From the NCBI GenBank assembly GCA_016779605.1, contig JADHNH010000004.1:1-64000 (forward strand): a DNA stretch of 64,000 bases, read 5' to 3'. A program made the position numbers and the translations under genes. Below the pieces are notes generated by a model, which saw only the letters and a list, made by a program, of their open reading frames with translations, was not told the origin of the DNA and ran no database searches. This document shows positions 42,670 to 51,788 of the stretch, in pieces; position 1 is the stretch's first letter, and the number at the start of each line of letters is the position of its first letter. Source of the DNA: Nevskia sp. Lineage in GTDB: Bacteria; Pseudomonadota; Gammaproteobacteria; Nevskiales; Nevskiaceae.

Positions 42670-43490
42670 GCGGCCTGCGCAGCGGCGCGGCCGCCCACGG
42701 CGCCAAGAAGCGCTTCGGCCAGCATTTCCTGCACGACCCGCAGGTGATCGGCCGCATCCTGCGCGCGATCAACCCGCAGCCGGACGACACCCTGGTCGAG
42801 ATCGGCCCGGGCCTGGGTGCGCTGACGGTGCCGCTGCTGCAGCGCGTGCAGCGGCTGCACGTGGTCGAGATCGACCGCGACGTGGTGCCGCACCTCCGCG
42901 CCGCCTGCGGCGACGCGCCCGGGCTCGAACTGCACCTGGCCGACGCGCTGAAGTTCGACTTCGGCAGCCTCGCCGCCCCGGGCCGGCCGCTGCGGCTGGT
43001 CGGCAACCTGCCCTACAACATCTCCACGCCGCTGCTGTTCCGCCTGCTGGGATACAGCGGCCTGGTGCGCGACATGCATTTCATGCTGCAGAAGGAGGTG
43101 GTCGACCGCATCACCGCAGCGCCGGGCAGCGGCGACTACGGCCGGCTGACGGTGACGCTGGCGGCGCGGGCCGCCGCCGAGATGCTGTTCGAAGTCGGCC
43201 CGGGCGCGTTCCGCCCGCCGCCGCGCGTGGTGTCGGCGGTGGTGCGCATCACGCCGCGGCCGGCGCCGTTTGCGCTGCGCGACGCCGCCGTCTACGACCG
43301 CGTGGTCACCGCCGCCTTCGGCCAGCGGCGCAAAACCCTGGCCAATGCGCTGCGCGGGCTGCTGCCGGCGGCCGAGATCGCCGCCGCCGGCATCGACCCC
43401 GGCGCGCGGGCGGAAACGCTCGCACCGGAGCAGTTCGCGCGCCTGGCCGGGCGGCTGCCGTCGGGTCCGGGGGAATTGGTCCGCGAATGA
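42666..43490 (+). CDS. ksgA: 16S rRNA (A1518/A1519-N6,N6)-dimethyltransferase
   Basis: Dimethylates two adjacent adenines in helix 45 of 16S rRNA, a late checkpoint in 30S assembly. The 274-residue protein starts with GTG overlapping the pdxA stop (GTGA). Motifs are [25 protein letters not shown] (SAM binding) and the catalytic [20 protein letters not shown] follows. Its last three codons and TGA lie within the 35-bp dispersed repeat at 43478-43512. apaG, which usually follows, is missing. Confidence 0.96.
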   Translation: MSGLRSGAAAHGAKKRFGQHFLHDPQVIGRILRAINPQPDDTLVEIGPGLGALTVPLLQRVQRLHVVEIDRDVVPHLRAACGDAPGLELHLADALKFDFGSLAAPGRPLRLVGNLPYNISTPLLFRLLGYSGLVRDMHFMLQKEVVDRITAAPGSGDYGRLTVTLAARAAAEMLFEVGPGAFRPPPRVVSAVVRITPRPAPFALRDAAVYDRVVTAAFGQRRKTLANALRGLLPAAEIAAAGIDPGARAETLAPEQFARLAGRLPSGPGELVRE

Positions 43491-43512
43491 ACGCCAATAA
43501 ACGCAAATAGAA
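43478..43512 (+). repeat. 35-bp dispersed repeat, copy 3, overlapping the ksgA stop
   Basis: It begins GGTCCGCGAATGAACGCCAA and ends ACGCAAATAGAA, matching the copies at 28143-28177 and 28295-28329. The ksgA stop codon (43488-43490) is part of the repeat. The following 100 bases to the convergent GGDEF gene hold no feature I recognise. Confidence 0.7.
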
Positions 43513-43615
43513 GCAGTAAATACAGGAAGCCAAAACTGCGGGTTCTTCAGGTTTATTCGGGGGATCGTTACAGTGTGGCGGCCGGCCTGGCCGGCAAGCC
43601 GGACACGGCACCGGC

Positions 43616-44566
43616 TCAGGCGCCGAAGATGCAGACCCGGTTGCGGCCGGTGCGCTTGGCGGCGTACATCGCCATGTCGGCGTGGCGCACCAGGGTTTCG
43701 GCGTCGCCGTCGTCCTGCGGGTACAAGGTCAGGCCGATGCTGGCGCTGACATCGAGCCGGCGGCTGCCCAGGAGCATCGGCTGCGCCAGCGCGGCCAGCA
43801 GCTTTTGCGCCGTCAGGCGGGCGTCGTCCAGGTTCCTTTGCCCGGGCGCCAGCACCACGAATTCGTCGCCGCCCAGGCGCGCCACCGTGTCGCTGGCGCG
43901 CAGGGTCGCCGTCATCCGCTCGGCGACGCTGCGCAGCACCGCGTCGCCGATGTCGTGGCCGTGCTCGTCGTTGACCAGCTTGAAGCCGTCCAGGTCGACG
44001 AACAGCACCGCAAGCTGGCGATTCAGCCGGCCCGCCGCGAGCATCGCCTGGCGCAGGCGGTCCTGCAGCAGCGGGCGGTTGGGCAGCCCGGTCAGCGAAT
44101 CGAAGTAAGCCATGCGGCGCAACTGCTCCTCCTGCGCCTCGCGCTCGCTGATGTCGGCCGCCACCGCCAGGAACAGCGGCGGCCGCTCGTCGGCGTGGAA
44201 GCTCAGGCGCACGTCCACCGGATAGCTGCCGCCGCCGGCGCGCCGATGGCGCGCCCGGTAGGTCACGCTGCTGGCGTCGCCCGTGCGCAGGCTCGCCAGG
44301 TAGCCCGACAGCCGGCTTGCGTCGAGCCCGTCGTACAGCGTCGCGGCGGTCAGGCGCGGCAAATCCTCGTCGAGGTAGCCCAGGCTGCGGCGCGCGCCGC
44401 CGTTGAGCGCCAGCAGGCGCAGCGAGGCGGCGTCGAAGACGTAGACCTCTTCCACCGCGCTGCCGAGCACCCGCAGCCAGCCGTTCAGCCGCGCGCGCTG
44501 ACCCGGCAGCGGCCAGATACCCAGTCCGCCGCGGCCGGACCCCAACCAATGATCGGTCGCTGGCAT
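43616..44566 (-). CDS. PAS-GGDEF diguanylate cyclase
   Basis: Predicted to make cyclic di-GMP. The 316-residue protein has a PAS domain (about 35-150, VYVFDAASLRLLALNGGARR to AVAADISERE) and a GGDEF domain (about 155-316). The latter has LTGLPNRPLL, FVDLDGFKLVND and the intact active-site motif GGDEF in VARLGGDEFVVL. A product-binding RxxD I-site is present as RASD, five residues before the motif. No membrane segment, so it is cytosolic. Start at ATG 44566, with AAAGG upstream; two earlier ATGs are less well placed. Confidence 0.92.
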   Translation of the reverse strand: MPATDHWLGSGRGGLGIWPLPGQRARLNGWLRVLGSAVEEVYVFDAASLRLLALNGGARRSLGYLDEDLPRLTAATLYDGLDASRLSGYLASLRTGDASSVTYRARHRRAGGGSYPVDVRLSFHADERPPLFLAVAADISEREAQEEQLRRMAYFDSLTGLPNRPLLQDRLRQAMLAAGRLNRQLAVLFVDLDGFKLVNDEHGHDIGDAVLRSVAERMTATLRASDTVARLGGDEFVVLAPGQRNLDDARLTAQKLLAALAQPMLLGSRRLDVSASIGLTLYPQDDGDAETLVRHADMAMYAAKRTGRNRVCIFGA

Positions 44567-44605
44567 GCGCATCCTTTCACTTGCATCGGCCCGCACGGAC
44601 CACGC

Positions 44606-45061
44606 TCAGAACACCGTCCCGGCGCCCAGCAGGCGGCCAGCCAGGGCGCAAAGGAAGCCTACCGCCAGGGCGACCCCGGCGGGTAGCACGCGGCCAGGCG
44701 GGCGGCGGCCCAGCCACGCCGCAAGCGCCATGGCGCCGAGCACCAGGCCGGCCACCAGCAGGGCCCGCAGCATCCAATCGGCGCCGAGGACAAAGCCCTG
44801 CAGCGCGGCAAGCTTGACGTCGCCGGCGCCGACATGGCCGCTGCGATAGCCGGCCAGCAACGGTACCCCGCCGAGCGCCAGCCCGCCGAGGCTTTGCCGG
44901 TAATCGGCACCGAGCAGACCCTGCCCGCAGAGGATCATGCTCATGCAGGCCGGCGCGGCGACGACCAGCAATGCGAGATTGGGAATGCGCCGGTAGCGCA
45001 GGTCGCCGTACGCCAGGCCCAGCGTCCACGCGGCCAGGGCGCCGGCGGTCCAGGGCGACAT
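44606..45061 (-). CDS. Prepilin peptidase (A24 family, TadV/CpaA type)
   Basis: Inner-membrane aspartic protease that trims Flp-type prepilins. The 151-residue protein lacks the N-terminal methylase domain of PilD, as in TadV/CpaA. The two catalytic Asp regions are visible: AYGDLRYRRIPN (about residue 20) and GHVGAGDVKLAAL (about 75-88). About five hydrophobic segments are present. It lies 37 bp downstream of the Flp pilin gene on the same strand, its likely substrate. Start at ATG 45061. Confidence 0.88.
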   Translation of the reverse strand: MSPWTAGALAAWTLGLAYGDLRYRRIPNLALLVVAAPACMSMILCGQGLLGADYRQSLGGLALGGVPLLAGYRSGHVGAGDVKLAALQGFVLGADWMLRALLVAGLVLGAMALAAWLGRRPPGRVLPAGVALAVGFLCALAGRLLGAGTVF

Positions 45062-45098
45062 CGCGCGGACGCCCGTCCGGCCTGAACGGCGCAAGCGC

Positions 45099-45272
45099 TT
45101 AGCGGAATCCTGCGAATGCGGCGAACAGCGAGGCAAAGCCGCTGTCGTGCAAGCCGACCATTGCGATCACCACCGTGGCGACCAGGCCCGCCATCAGGCC
45201 GTACTCGACGGCACTGGCGCCCTCTTCGCTCGCCAGCAGCAGGCGGAAGTGGCTCTTGAACCGGTTCATCAT
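45099..45272 (-). CDS. Flp-family type IVb pilin
   Basis: The short prepilin (57 residues) has leader MMNRFKSHFRLLLASEEG followed by ASAVEYGLMAGLVATVVIA. Relative to the cleavage Gly, the conserved Glu5-Tyr6 pair of Flp pilins is in place, and the hydrophobic helix follows at once. A strong AAGGAG site seven bases before ATG 45272 fixes the start. No tad/cpa assembly ATPase, secretin or TadE gene is adjacent. With the prepilin peptidase it forms a two-gene unit. Confidence 0.9.
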   Translation of the reverse strand: MMNRFKSHFRLLLASEEGASAVEYGLMAGLVATVVIAMVGLHDSGFASLFAAFAGFR

Positions 45273-45398
45273 GACTGCGCTCCTTGCGATACCGTTGAAG
45301 CTTGAGCCCATCCGGCTCGGCCCATAAGCTAGGAGGCGCCGCGGCGCCTGTCAAAGCGCGCCGTACGCCGCACCTGTACCGCTCATCGGTTGCGTTCC

Positions 45399-46226
45399 AT
45401 GGCGACTTTCATTGTCGGTGACGTTCAAGCCTGCCTGGATCCCCTGAGGCGGCTGCTGGACCAGGTGGGATTCGATCCCGCCGGGGACCGGCTGTGGCTC
45501 GTCGGCGACCTGGTCAACCGCGGCCCGCACTCGCTGCAGACCCTGCGCTTCGTGCGCGGGCTCGGCAGCTCTGCCGCAACGGTGCTGGGCAACCACGACC
45601 TGCACCTGCTGGCGGTCGCCCATGGCCGGCGCAAGGGCCGCCTTGACACGCTCGACGAGCTGCTGGCGGCGCCGGATCGCGACGAGCTGCTGGACTGGCT
45701 GCGCCGGCAGCCGCTGCTGCACGAGGCGCCTTCCGGCGCGGTGGCGATGATCCACGCCGGCCTGCCGCCGCAGTGGGACCTGGCCACCGCGCGGCGCTGC
45801 GCGGAAGAAGTGCAGGCGGTACTGCGCGGCGACGGCTGGACCGAACTGCTGGCGCAGATGTACGGCGATGAGCCCGACACCTGGGACGAAGGCCTGGCGG
45901 GGATGCCGCGGCTGCGCTTCATCATCAACTGCTTCACGCGCCTGCGCTTCTGCACCGCAGGCGGCCGCATCGAGCTGCACTCCAAGGGCGCGCCGGGCAG
46001 CCAGCCGGCGGGACTGCTGCCCTGGTTCGCCGTTCCCGGCCGACGCAGTGCGCAGACCACGCTGCTGTTCGGCCACTGGTCGACCCTGGGCCAGGTGCAC
46101 TGGCCCGAGTACCGGGTCTATGGCCTCGACACCGGTGCGGTGTGGGGCGCGCGCCTCACCGCCCTGCGCCTGGAAGACGGCACGCTCAGCAGCGTGCCCT
46201 CGCCGGCCTACAGCCCGATCGAGTGA
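45399..46226 (+). CDS. apaH: Symmetrical bis(5'-nucleosyl)-tetraphosphatase
   Basis: Hydrolyses Ap4A and related dinucleotides and can remove Np4 caps from RNA. The 275-residue metallophosphatase has [24 protein letters not shown], the GNHD motif in VLGNHDLHL, and FGHWSTLGQ. Start at ATG 45399 (a TTG three codons upstream is possible). It completes the lptD-surA-pdxA-ksgA-apaG-apaH order, except that apaG is gone and three leftward genes separate it from ksgA. Its 3' end overlaps the convergent exporter gene by 19 bp. Confidence 0.95.
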   Translation: MATFIVGDVQACLDPLRRLLDQVGFDPAGDRLWLVGDLVNRGPHSLQTLRFVRGLGSSAATVLGNHDLHLLAVAHGRRKGRLDTLDELLAAPDRDELLDWLRRQPLLHEAPSGAVAMIHAGLPPQWDLATARRCAEEVQAVLRGDGWTELLAQMYGDEPDTWDEGLAGMPRLRFIINCFTRLRFCTAGGRIELHSKGAPGSQPAGLLPWFAVPGRRSAQTTLLFGHWSTLGQVHWPEYRVYGLDTGAVWGARLTALRLEDGTLSSVPSPAYSPIE

Positions 46227-48943
46227 TCCGCCGGCAGCGCCGGCCGTGGAGCGCTCGCTGCCAGCGACAGCGCCGCCGGCACGGCCAGCAGGCCTGCCAG
46301 TGCGCCGACGCCGGCCGACAGCGCCAGCAGCACGCCGAACTCGCGCTGGGCCGGCACCGCGGAAAACAGCCAGGCGGCGGCGCCGGCACCCAGGGCCAGC
46401 CCGGCAAGCAGCAGCGCAATGCCCGAATCGTCCAGGAACCCGCGGCAGGCGGCGACCGCGCCGCCGGCCGGCGCGCGCTGCCGCTTCCACGCGGCTTGCG
46501 CGTGCAGCGCCGGCCCCAGCGCCACCGCCGCCGCCAGCGCCGCCAGCGGCAACGACTGGACGCTCAGCCCCGCGCCGCGAACGGCCGGCAGCGCATAGGC
46601 CAGCGCCGCGGCGAGGATCGGCGGCAGCGCCGCGGCAACCGCGCCGCCGGCGCTCCTGGCCGCCAGGCCGGCGCAAACCGCGGCGGCTAGGCAGGCCAGC
46701 AGCAACAGCCGGCAATGCCAGGCCGCGGCCGTCGCATCGGCCGCCGCGATCAGGGCGCCGCCGCCGGCAATGACGAATTGCACCGGGCACTGGCGCGGCG
46801 CCTGCGGGCTGCCGTTGCAAGAGGCGGCGTTCGCGCCGGGGTGGCCGGCGTAAAACGCCCGTGCGTTGGCGGCATCGAAAGCGGCGGCGGCGCGCAGGAT
46901 GCGGGCCACGGTGGCACCGCTGCGGTCGGCGGGGAACACCCATACCGGCATCGCCGAGCAGTCCTCGTTGAGCAGGCCGCTGGCCGGAGTGAACGGCTGC
47001 ACGGCATGCGCCAGCGCCTCGCGGCCTCGCGGCAGCACCCGGAACTTGGGCGAGCCCTCGTTGATCGCTGCGTTGACCAGCCGCGCCTGCGCCGGCAGCG
47101 CCCGGGTGGCCAGGACACCGGCGGTATCGTCGAGCTCTTGCGCCAGCCCGTCGACCTGGTCCATGACCTCGCGGCGCGTACAGCCGTCGGCACCGGTGCG
47201 GGCGATCACCTCGACCGGCGCGGCCGCCAGCGGCAGCGCCGCGGCCACGATGCGCACATCGCGGTTGTACGCGGCCTGCGCACGCAATTCCGGCGCGCCG
47301 GCCGCAGCTTCGTCGGCGGCCGCGCGCTGCCCCTGCCACAGCGCCCCGCCCAGCACCGCTCCGCACAGGGCCAGGGCGCACACTGCCAGCGGCGGCCGCG
47401 CCACCTGGGCCGGCAGGCTCCACAGCGGCGCCAGCGCACGCCAGGGCGCCGGCCGCGCGTGCCGTTCGCCCAGGCCGCTCAGCCAGATCGGCAGCAGCAC
47501 CAGGTTGGCGGCCAGCTCCCCGGGCATACCCAGGACGCCGTCCAGCGCCATCGTCCGCAGCGCCGGCACCGGCGCCGCGGCCAGCGTGCCGAAGCAGAGC
47601 GCGGCACCTGCCACCGCCGCCAGCGTGCACGGCGCCACTGCGCGCCAGGCCGACAGCGCGGCATCGAAGCTGCAGCAGTCGGCCAGGCCGATGGCGCGGC
47701 GCCAGGCAGCCGCCAGCAATGCGCCTTGCGTCAGCGATACCGCCAGCACCAGGCAGGCCGGCGCCAGGGCGGCCGGATCCAGGCCGCCGTGACCGCCGCT
47801 GCCGGCCGCCAGCCTGGACAGGCCCAGCTGCCAGGCCAGCGCGGCCAGTGCGGCGGCGACCGGCAACAGGGCCAGGCGGATGCTGCCCAGGCACAACCAC
47901 AGCGCGGCGCCCGCCAGCGCCAGCAGCAGCGCGACGAATCCTCCGGCTTCGGCCGCTGCACGGGGCAGGCCGGCGGCGCGGCCCAGCTCGCCGGACAGGT
48001 GCACCTCGATGTCCGGCGCATAATCGGGGTTGGCCTCGCCGGTCGCCGCCAGCAGGCGTGCAGGCATCCGCACCGGCGTGGCGCTGCCGTCGGCGAATTG
48101 CACCCGCACCGGCACCGCCAGCCGCCAGCTCCAGCGTGTCCAGGCCGTCGCGCCATCGTAGCGGACTGCCACGGTGTCGCCGCGGTGGAACACCAGAGTG
48201 CCGGCCCTGGCGCGCAGGGCGCCCGGCAAGCCGAAATCGCGGCCCGCGACGAGGTCCTGCGCGGCCCTGAAGACCCAGCGCTCCGGGCTGGACAGGCGCG
48301 CGTGCACCTGCGCGACGATCTGCTGCACCGTGCCCGGCAGGTCGGCGGCCGCGGCGTCGCCGCCGGCCGGCCGCAGGCCGGCCAGCACCGCTGCGCCGCG
48401 CTGGTCCACCGACACCAGGCGTCCGACCAGGCCGGCCCTGGCGACGTTGCTGCGCAGGCGCGCGAGCACCGCCGGCGCGGGATCGCCCTGCGCCGGATAG
48501 TCAGAGGGCAGCACCGGGCCGGCATAGATCCCGCCCTCGACCGCCTCGACGAAGTCCAGGCCCGGCGCAAACAGCGAGTGCAGCTGCGCGGGGTCCACGT
48601 CCGGCAGCGCGCCGACAGTCTCGGTCGCCTGCCGCAAGCGGCGTAGGAAGCCGGCGTCGTAGATGTCGCCCTGGCGGTGCAGCAGCAGGAGCTGCACCTG
48701 CGCCGCGCCGCCGAATTGCGCGCGGTATTGCCGATCCGCCTGCACGTACGGATGCGCGCCCGGCAGCCAGCGGTCACGGCCGGCATCCGGCAGGCTGCAC
48801 GCCGCCACCGCCGCGAAAATCGCAGTCAGCGCCAGCAGCACGGCGGCAACCAGGCGGCGCCGCGCAAACACCAGCGGCTCGAAGGCGCGCAGCGCAGGCG
48901 GCGCGCGTGGCGCAGCCGCAGCCTGCGGCGCCCGCGTGCTCAT
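46208..48943 (-). CDS. RND/MMPL-family exporter-like membrane protein
   Basis: The 911-residue protein has the RND-like layout: one N-terminal helix, a large periplasmic domain, a block of about six helices, a second periplasmic domain, and a final block of helices. The helix content is very Ala/Leu-rich ([20 protein letters not shown]). The first periplasmic domain includes [23 protein letters not shown] near its start, typical of MMPL-like 'predicted exporters'. The second contains several Cys residues ([28 protein letters not shown]). Classical proton-relay Asp residues are not obvious. The ATGA overlap with the upstream propeller gene implies joint function. The substrate is unknown. Confidence 0.85.
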   Translation of the reverse strand: MSTRAPQAAAAPRAPPALRAFEPLVFARRRLVAAVLLALTAIFAAVAACSLPDAGRDRWLPGAHPYVQADRQYRAQFGGAAQVQLLLLHRQGDIYDAGFLRRLRQATETVGALPDVDPAQLHSLFAPGLDFVEAVEGGIYAGPVLPSDYPAQGDPAPAVLARLRSNVARAGLVGRLVSVDQRGAAVLAGLRPAGGDAAAADLPGTVQQIVAQVHARLSSPERWVFRAAQDLVAGRDFGLPGALRARAGTLVFHRGDTVAVRYDGATAWTRWSWRLAVPVRVQFADGSATPVRMPARLLAATGEANPDYAPDIEVHLSGELGRAAGLPRAAAEAGGFVALLLALAGAALWLCLGSIRLALLPVAAALAALAWQLGLSRLAAGSGGHGGLDPAALAPACLVLAVSLTQGALLAAAWRRAIGLADCCSFDAALSAWRAVAPCTLAAVAGAALCFGTLAAAPVPALRTMALDGVLGMPGELAANLVLLPIWLSGLGERHARPAPWRALAPLWSLPAQVARPPLAVCALALCGAVLGGALWQGQRAAADEAAAGAPELRAQAAYNRDVRIVAAALPLAAAPVEVIARTGADGCTRREVMDQVDGLAQELDDTAGVLATRALPAQARLVNAAINEGSPKFRVLPRGREALAHAVQPFTPASGLLNEDCSAMPVWVFPADRSGATVARILRAAAAFDAANARAFYAGHPGANAASCNGSPQAPRQCPVQFVIAGGGALIAAADATAAAWHCRLLLLACLAAAVCAGLAARSAGGAVAAALPPILAAALAYALPAVRGAGLSVQSLPLAALAAAVALGPALHAQAAWKRQRAPAGGAVAACRGFLDDSGIALLLAGLALGAGAAAWLFSAVPAQREFGVLLALSAGVGALAGLLAVPAALSLAASAPRPALPADHSIGL

Positions 48944-49935
48944 GGTGTCGGCGCCGGCAGGGGCATGCGGCGCACGCCGCGGCTGCCCACCGTCACCAGT
49001 TCGCCGCGCCACGGCGCGAACCCGGAATACGTCGGCGCGTCCAGCCCGGCCGCCGCCGCTTCGGCATCGCCGATGCGGCTCGCGGTGCCGGCGCCGGGCT
49101 CGAGCAACAGCGCCGCATTGCCGGCGCCGAGCAGGACCAGCCGGCCCGCGCCGGCCGGGCCGCAGGCGAACAGGGCCTGGACGCCGCCGGTGTCGAGTTT
49201 GCGCCAGGCGCCCCGGCGCGGATCGGTGCCGATGAACGCGTTGCCGTGCGCCCCGCACAGCAGCAGGCCGCCGTCGGCGAGCGCCGCCGCACCGAAGATG
49301 GTGCTGGCGGTCGGCGATTTCAGCGCGCGCCAGCTGCGGCCGTCGTCGACCGACCAGGCCAGCCGGCCCTGCTCGCCGAACACCAGCAGCGCGCCCTTGC
49401 CGAGCCGGCGGATGCCGTAGAGATTCAGCTCGGCCTCGCGCACCACCGGTGCCTGCACCTCGGCCCAATGCGCACCGCCGTCCTGGGTCTGCAGGAACAG
49501 GCCGTGGGCGCCCACGGCGTAGGCGCGGTCGCGGTCCAGCGCAAGCACGTCGAGCAGGGGCTGGCCGGCCTCGGGCCGGTATCTCTGCACGGTCCAGCTG
49601 CGCCCGCCGTCGGTGGTGCGCAAAATCGCGGCGTCGTGCCCGACCGCCCAGCCGGCGCCGGCGTCGGCGAACGAAACCGCGGTGAGGTCGGAGCGCAGCG
49701 GCACATCCACCTCTTGCCAGGCCTGCGCATCGGACGAAACCAGGATCGCACCGCGCGCACCCACCGAGACCAGCCGATCCCCGGCGGCGGCAATGCCCAG
49801 CAGCAGCCGCTGCGCCGCCCTTGGGGCCGGCGCGGGAGGCGCTGGCGGCGCCTGCGCCACGGCGGCGAACGCCATGCCCGCGGCGGCGACCAGGCCGGCC
49901 AGCGTGCGCAGCGGCTGCCGGCGCCGCGCGGCCAT
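48940..49935 (-). CDS. YCF48-like beta-propeller (BNR/Asp-box) protein
   Basis: The 331-residue precursor has a signal peptide (about residues 1-28, ending AVAQA) and a Pro/Ala linker. Repeated propeller blades then follow, with the Asp-box-like pattern: ILRTTDGGRSWTVQRY, LFLQTQDGGAHWAEVQ, LAWSVDDGRSWRAL. It belongs to the YCF48/Hcf136-like group named for a photosystem II assembly factor; in heterotrophs its role is unclear. It overlaps the RND-type exporter start by four bases. As I recall, YCF48-like and RND-like genes often pair in hydrocarbon- or steroid-degrading proteobacteria. Confidence 0.87.
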   Translation of the reverse strand: MAARRRQPLRTLAGLVAAAGMAFAAVAQAPPAPPAPAPRAAQRLLLGIAAAGDRLVSVGARGAILVSSDAQAWQEVDVPLRSDLTAVSFADAGAGWAVGHDAAILRTTDGGRSWTVQRYRPEAGQPLLDVLALDRDRAYAVGAHGLFLQTQDGGAHWAEVQAPVVREAELNLYGIRRLGKGALLVFGEQGRLAWSVDDGRSWRALKSPTASTIFGAAALADGGLLLCGAHGNAFIGTDPRRGAWRKLDTGGVQALFACGPAGAGRLVLLGAGNAALLLEPGAGTASRIGDAEAAAAGLDAPTYSGFAPWRGELVTVGSRGVRRMPLPAPTP

Positions 49936-49952
49936 CGCGCCGCCGGCGCGGC

Positions 49953-50702
49953 TCACGCGCCAGGCTCCAGCCAGATCAGTGCGGCCATGCGGCCGGTGAC
50001 GCCGTCGCGCCGGTAGGAAAAGAACCGCGCCGGATCGGCATGCGTGGACACGCCGCCGCCGTACACGCGCGTCACGCCCGCCGCGCCCAGGCGCCGGCGG
50101 GCCAGTGCGAACAGGTCCGCGAAGAACTTGTCCGGCCGCCCCGCCGCGACGAAAGCCGACGCGGCCGCGCGGTCGCACTCGACGAAGCGGGCGCGGACTT
50201 CGGCGCCGACTTCGAAGGCTTCGGCGCCGATCGCCGGCCCCAGCCAGGCCAGCAGGCGCGCCGGCGCGGCCGGCAGGGCCGCCACCGTGGCTTCCAGCAC
50301 TCCGGCGGCGAGGCCGCGCCAGCCGGCATGGGCCGCGGCGACCATGGTGCCGGCTTCGTCGCACAGCAGCACCGGCAGGCAGTCGGCGGCCTGCACCGCG
50401 CAGACCGCGCCGGCCGCCTGCGCATAGGCCGCGTCGGCCTGCGGCAGCGCCTCGGCATCCGGCAACCGCACCACCCGCGTGCCATGCACCTGGCGCAGCC
50501 AGCAAGGCTCCTGCGGCAGGCGCAGCGCCTGCGCCACGCGGCGGCGGTTTTCGACGATCGATTCGGGCCGGTCGCCGCTGCCGCCCATGTTGAGGCCGGC
50601 GTAAGGCCCGCCGCTGACGCCGCCGCCGCGGGTGGTGACGGCCGCGCGCACGCGCGGCGGCGCCGGCCAATCGGGCCGGAGGAAGGCAAGCGGCTCGCTC
50701 AT
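49953..50702 (-). CDS. pgeF: Multicopper oxidase-fold purine nucleoside phosphorylase/peptidoglycan editing factor
   Basis: YfiH/LACC1-family protein, linked to correct amino acids in peptidoglycan stem peptides in E. coli and to purine nucleoside cleavage in relatives. The 249-residue product has the metal-site motifs RQVHGTRVVRL, QAADCLPVLL and AAAHAGWRGLAAGV. GPAIGAEAFEVG is also typical. Start ATG 50702 overlaps the rluD stop by four bases. The rluD-pgeF order is widely conserved. Confidence 0.94.
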   Translation of the reverse strand: MSEPLAFLRPDWPAPPRVRAAVTTRGGGVSGGPYAGLNMGGSGDRPESIVENRRRVAQALRLPQEPCWLRQVHGTRVVRLPDAEALPQADAAYAQAAGAVCAVQAADCLPVLLCDEAGTMVAAAHAGWRGLAAGVLEATVAALPAAPARLLAWLGPAIGAEAFEVGAEVRARFVECDRAAASAFVAAGRPDKFFADLFALARRRLGAAGVTRVYGGGVSTHADPARFFSYRRDGVTGRMAALIWLEPGA

Positions 50703-51670
50703 GCGCGCAAGTTTCGCGATTCCGGCCCGCGCACGCCAGCGTCGCGCAGCCGCTGCAGCAGTTCCTGCATGTCGGCCGGCGGCTCGGCGGTAAAGCGCAG
50801 CGTCGCCCCGGTCACCGGGTGCTCCAGCTCCAGCTCGCGCGCATGCAGCGCCTGCCGCGGAAACGCCTGCAGTGCCGCGCGCAGCTCCGGCGCCATGCCG
50901 GCGCCGCGCACCACGCGCCCGCCGTACAGCGGATCGCCGGTGACCGGGTGGTGCAGGCTCGCCATGTGCACGCGGATCTGGTGCGTGCGCCCGGTTTCCA
51001 GCCGCACGCGCAGCAGGGTGTGGTGCAGGAAGCGCTCCTGCACGCGGTAATGCGTGACCGCGCGGCGCCCGCGCTCGACGATGGCCATGCGCAGCCGGTT
51101 GTGCGGGTCGCGGCCGAGCGGGGCGTCGACGGTGCCGCCGGCGACCACCGCGCCGTTGACCAGCGCGTCGTATTCGCGCCGGATCCGGCGCGCCGCCATG
51201 GCCGCCACCAGCCGCGTGTGCGCCGGCACGGTCAGGGCTACCAGCAGCAGGCCGGACGTGTCCTTGTCGAGCCGGTGCACCAGGCCGGCACGCGGCACCG
51301 CGGCGGTCTGCGGGAAGCGATGCAACAGGGCGTTCTGCACGGTGCCGTCGGGCGCGCCGGCGCCCGGGTGGACGATCAGCCCGGGCGGCTTGTTGATGAC
51401 CGCCACGGACTCGTCGGCGTGCACCACGTCCAGCGCGATCGCCTGCGGCCCGCTGACCAGGGTCTCCGCTTCCGGTTGCAGCAGCAGCAGGCTGTCGCCG
51501 GCGTGCACCGGCTCGCGCGGACGCGGCACCGCGGCGCCGTTGCGCGTCAGCTGGCCGCGCTCGATGAGCCGCTGCAGCCGTGCGCGGGAATAGTCCGGGA
51601 ACAGCCGCGCCGCGGCCGCGTCCAGGCGCGCGCCCTCGAGCTCCGGGGGCACCTGCGCGTGCAACGGCAT
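50699..51670 (-). CDS. rluD: 23S rRNA pseudouridine synthase RluD
   Basis: Makes pseudouridines in helix 69 of 23S rRNA. The 323-residue protein has an N-terminal S4 RNA-binding domain (ARLDAAAARLFPDYSRARLQ) and the catalytic Asp in GLVHRLDKDTSGLLLVA. ETGRTHQIRVHM and HPVTGDPLYGG follow. RluD rather than RluC is favoured by the pgeF and divergent bamD neighbours. Start at ATG 51670; an open frame continues upstream without coding character. Confidence 0.93.
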   Translation of the reverse strand: MPLHAQVPPELEGARLDAAAARLFPDYSRARLQRLIERGQLTRNGAAVPRPREPVHAGDSLLLLQPEAETLVSGPQAIALDVVHADESVAVINKPPGLIVHPGAGAPDGTVQNALLHRFPQTAAVPRAGLVHRLDKDTSGLLLVALTVPAHTRLVAAMAARRIRREYDALVNGAVVAGGTVDAPLGRDPHNRLRMAIVERGRRAVTHYRVQERFLHHTLLRVRLETGRTHQIRVHMASLHHPVTGDPLYGGRVVRGAGMAPELRAALQAFPRQALHARELELEHPVTGATLRFTAEPPADMQELLQRLRDAGVRGPESRNLRA

Positions 51671-51720
51671 GGGCGCGCCGCGGGGATCGGTCACGCGGGT
51701 TGCGCGCTGCGGTGCTGGGG

Positions 51721-51726
51721 TATACT
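51721..51726 (+). promoter_or_regulatory. Candidate -10 box for bamD
   Basis: TATACT lies 63 bp before the bamD ATG. A TTGCGC at 51700-51705 could be the -35, but the spacing is only 15 bp. The spacer is divergent with rluD. Confidence 0.4.
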
Positions 51727-51788
51727 GCGAGTTCGGTTCAACGCGCCCACTCCCGGCCAATACAACTCCCCGCCTGATAGTCAAGTTA

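Noticed and set aside
45351-47900. An 849-codon minus-strand frame overlapping apaH and the exporter
   Set aside because: Gly/Ala/Arg-rich shadow frame in a different phase from the exporter and antisense to apaH.
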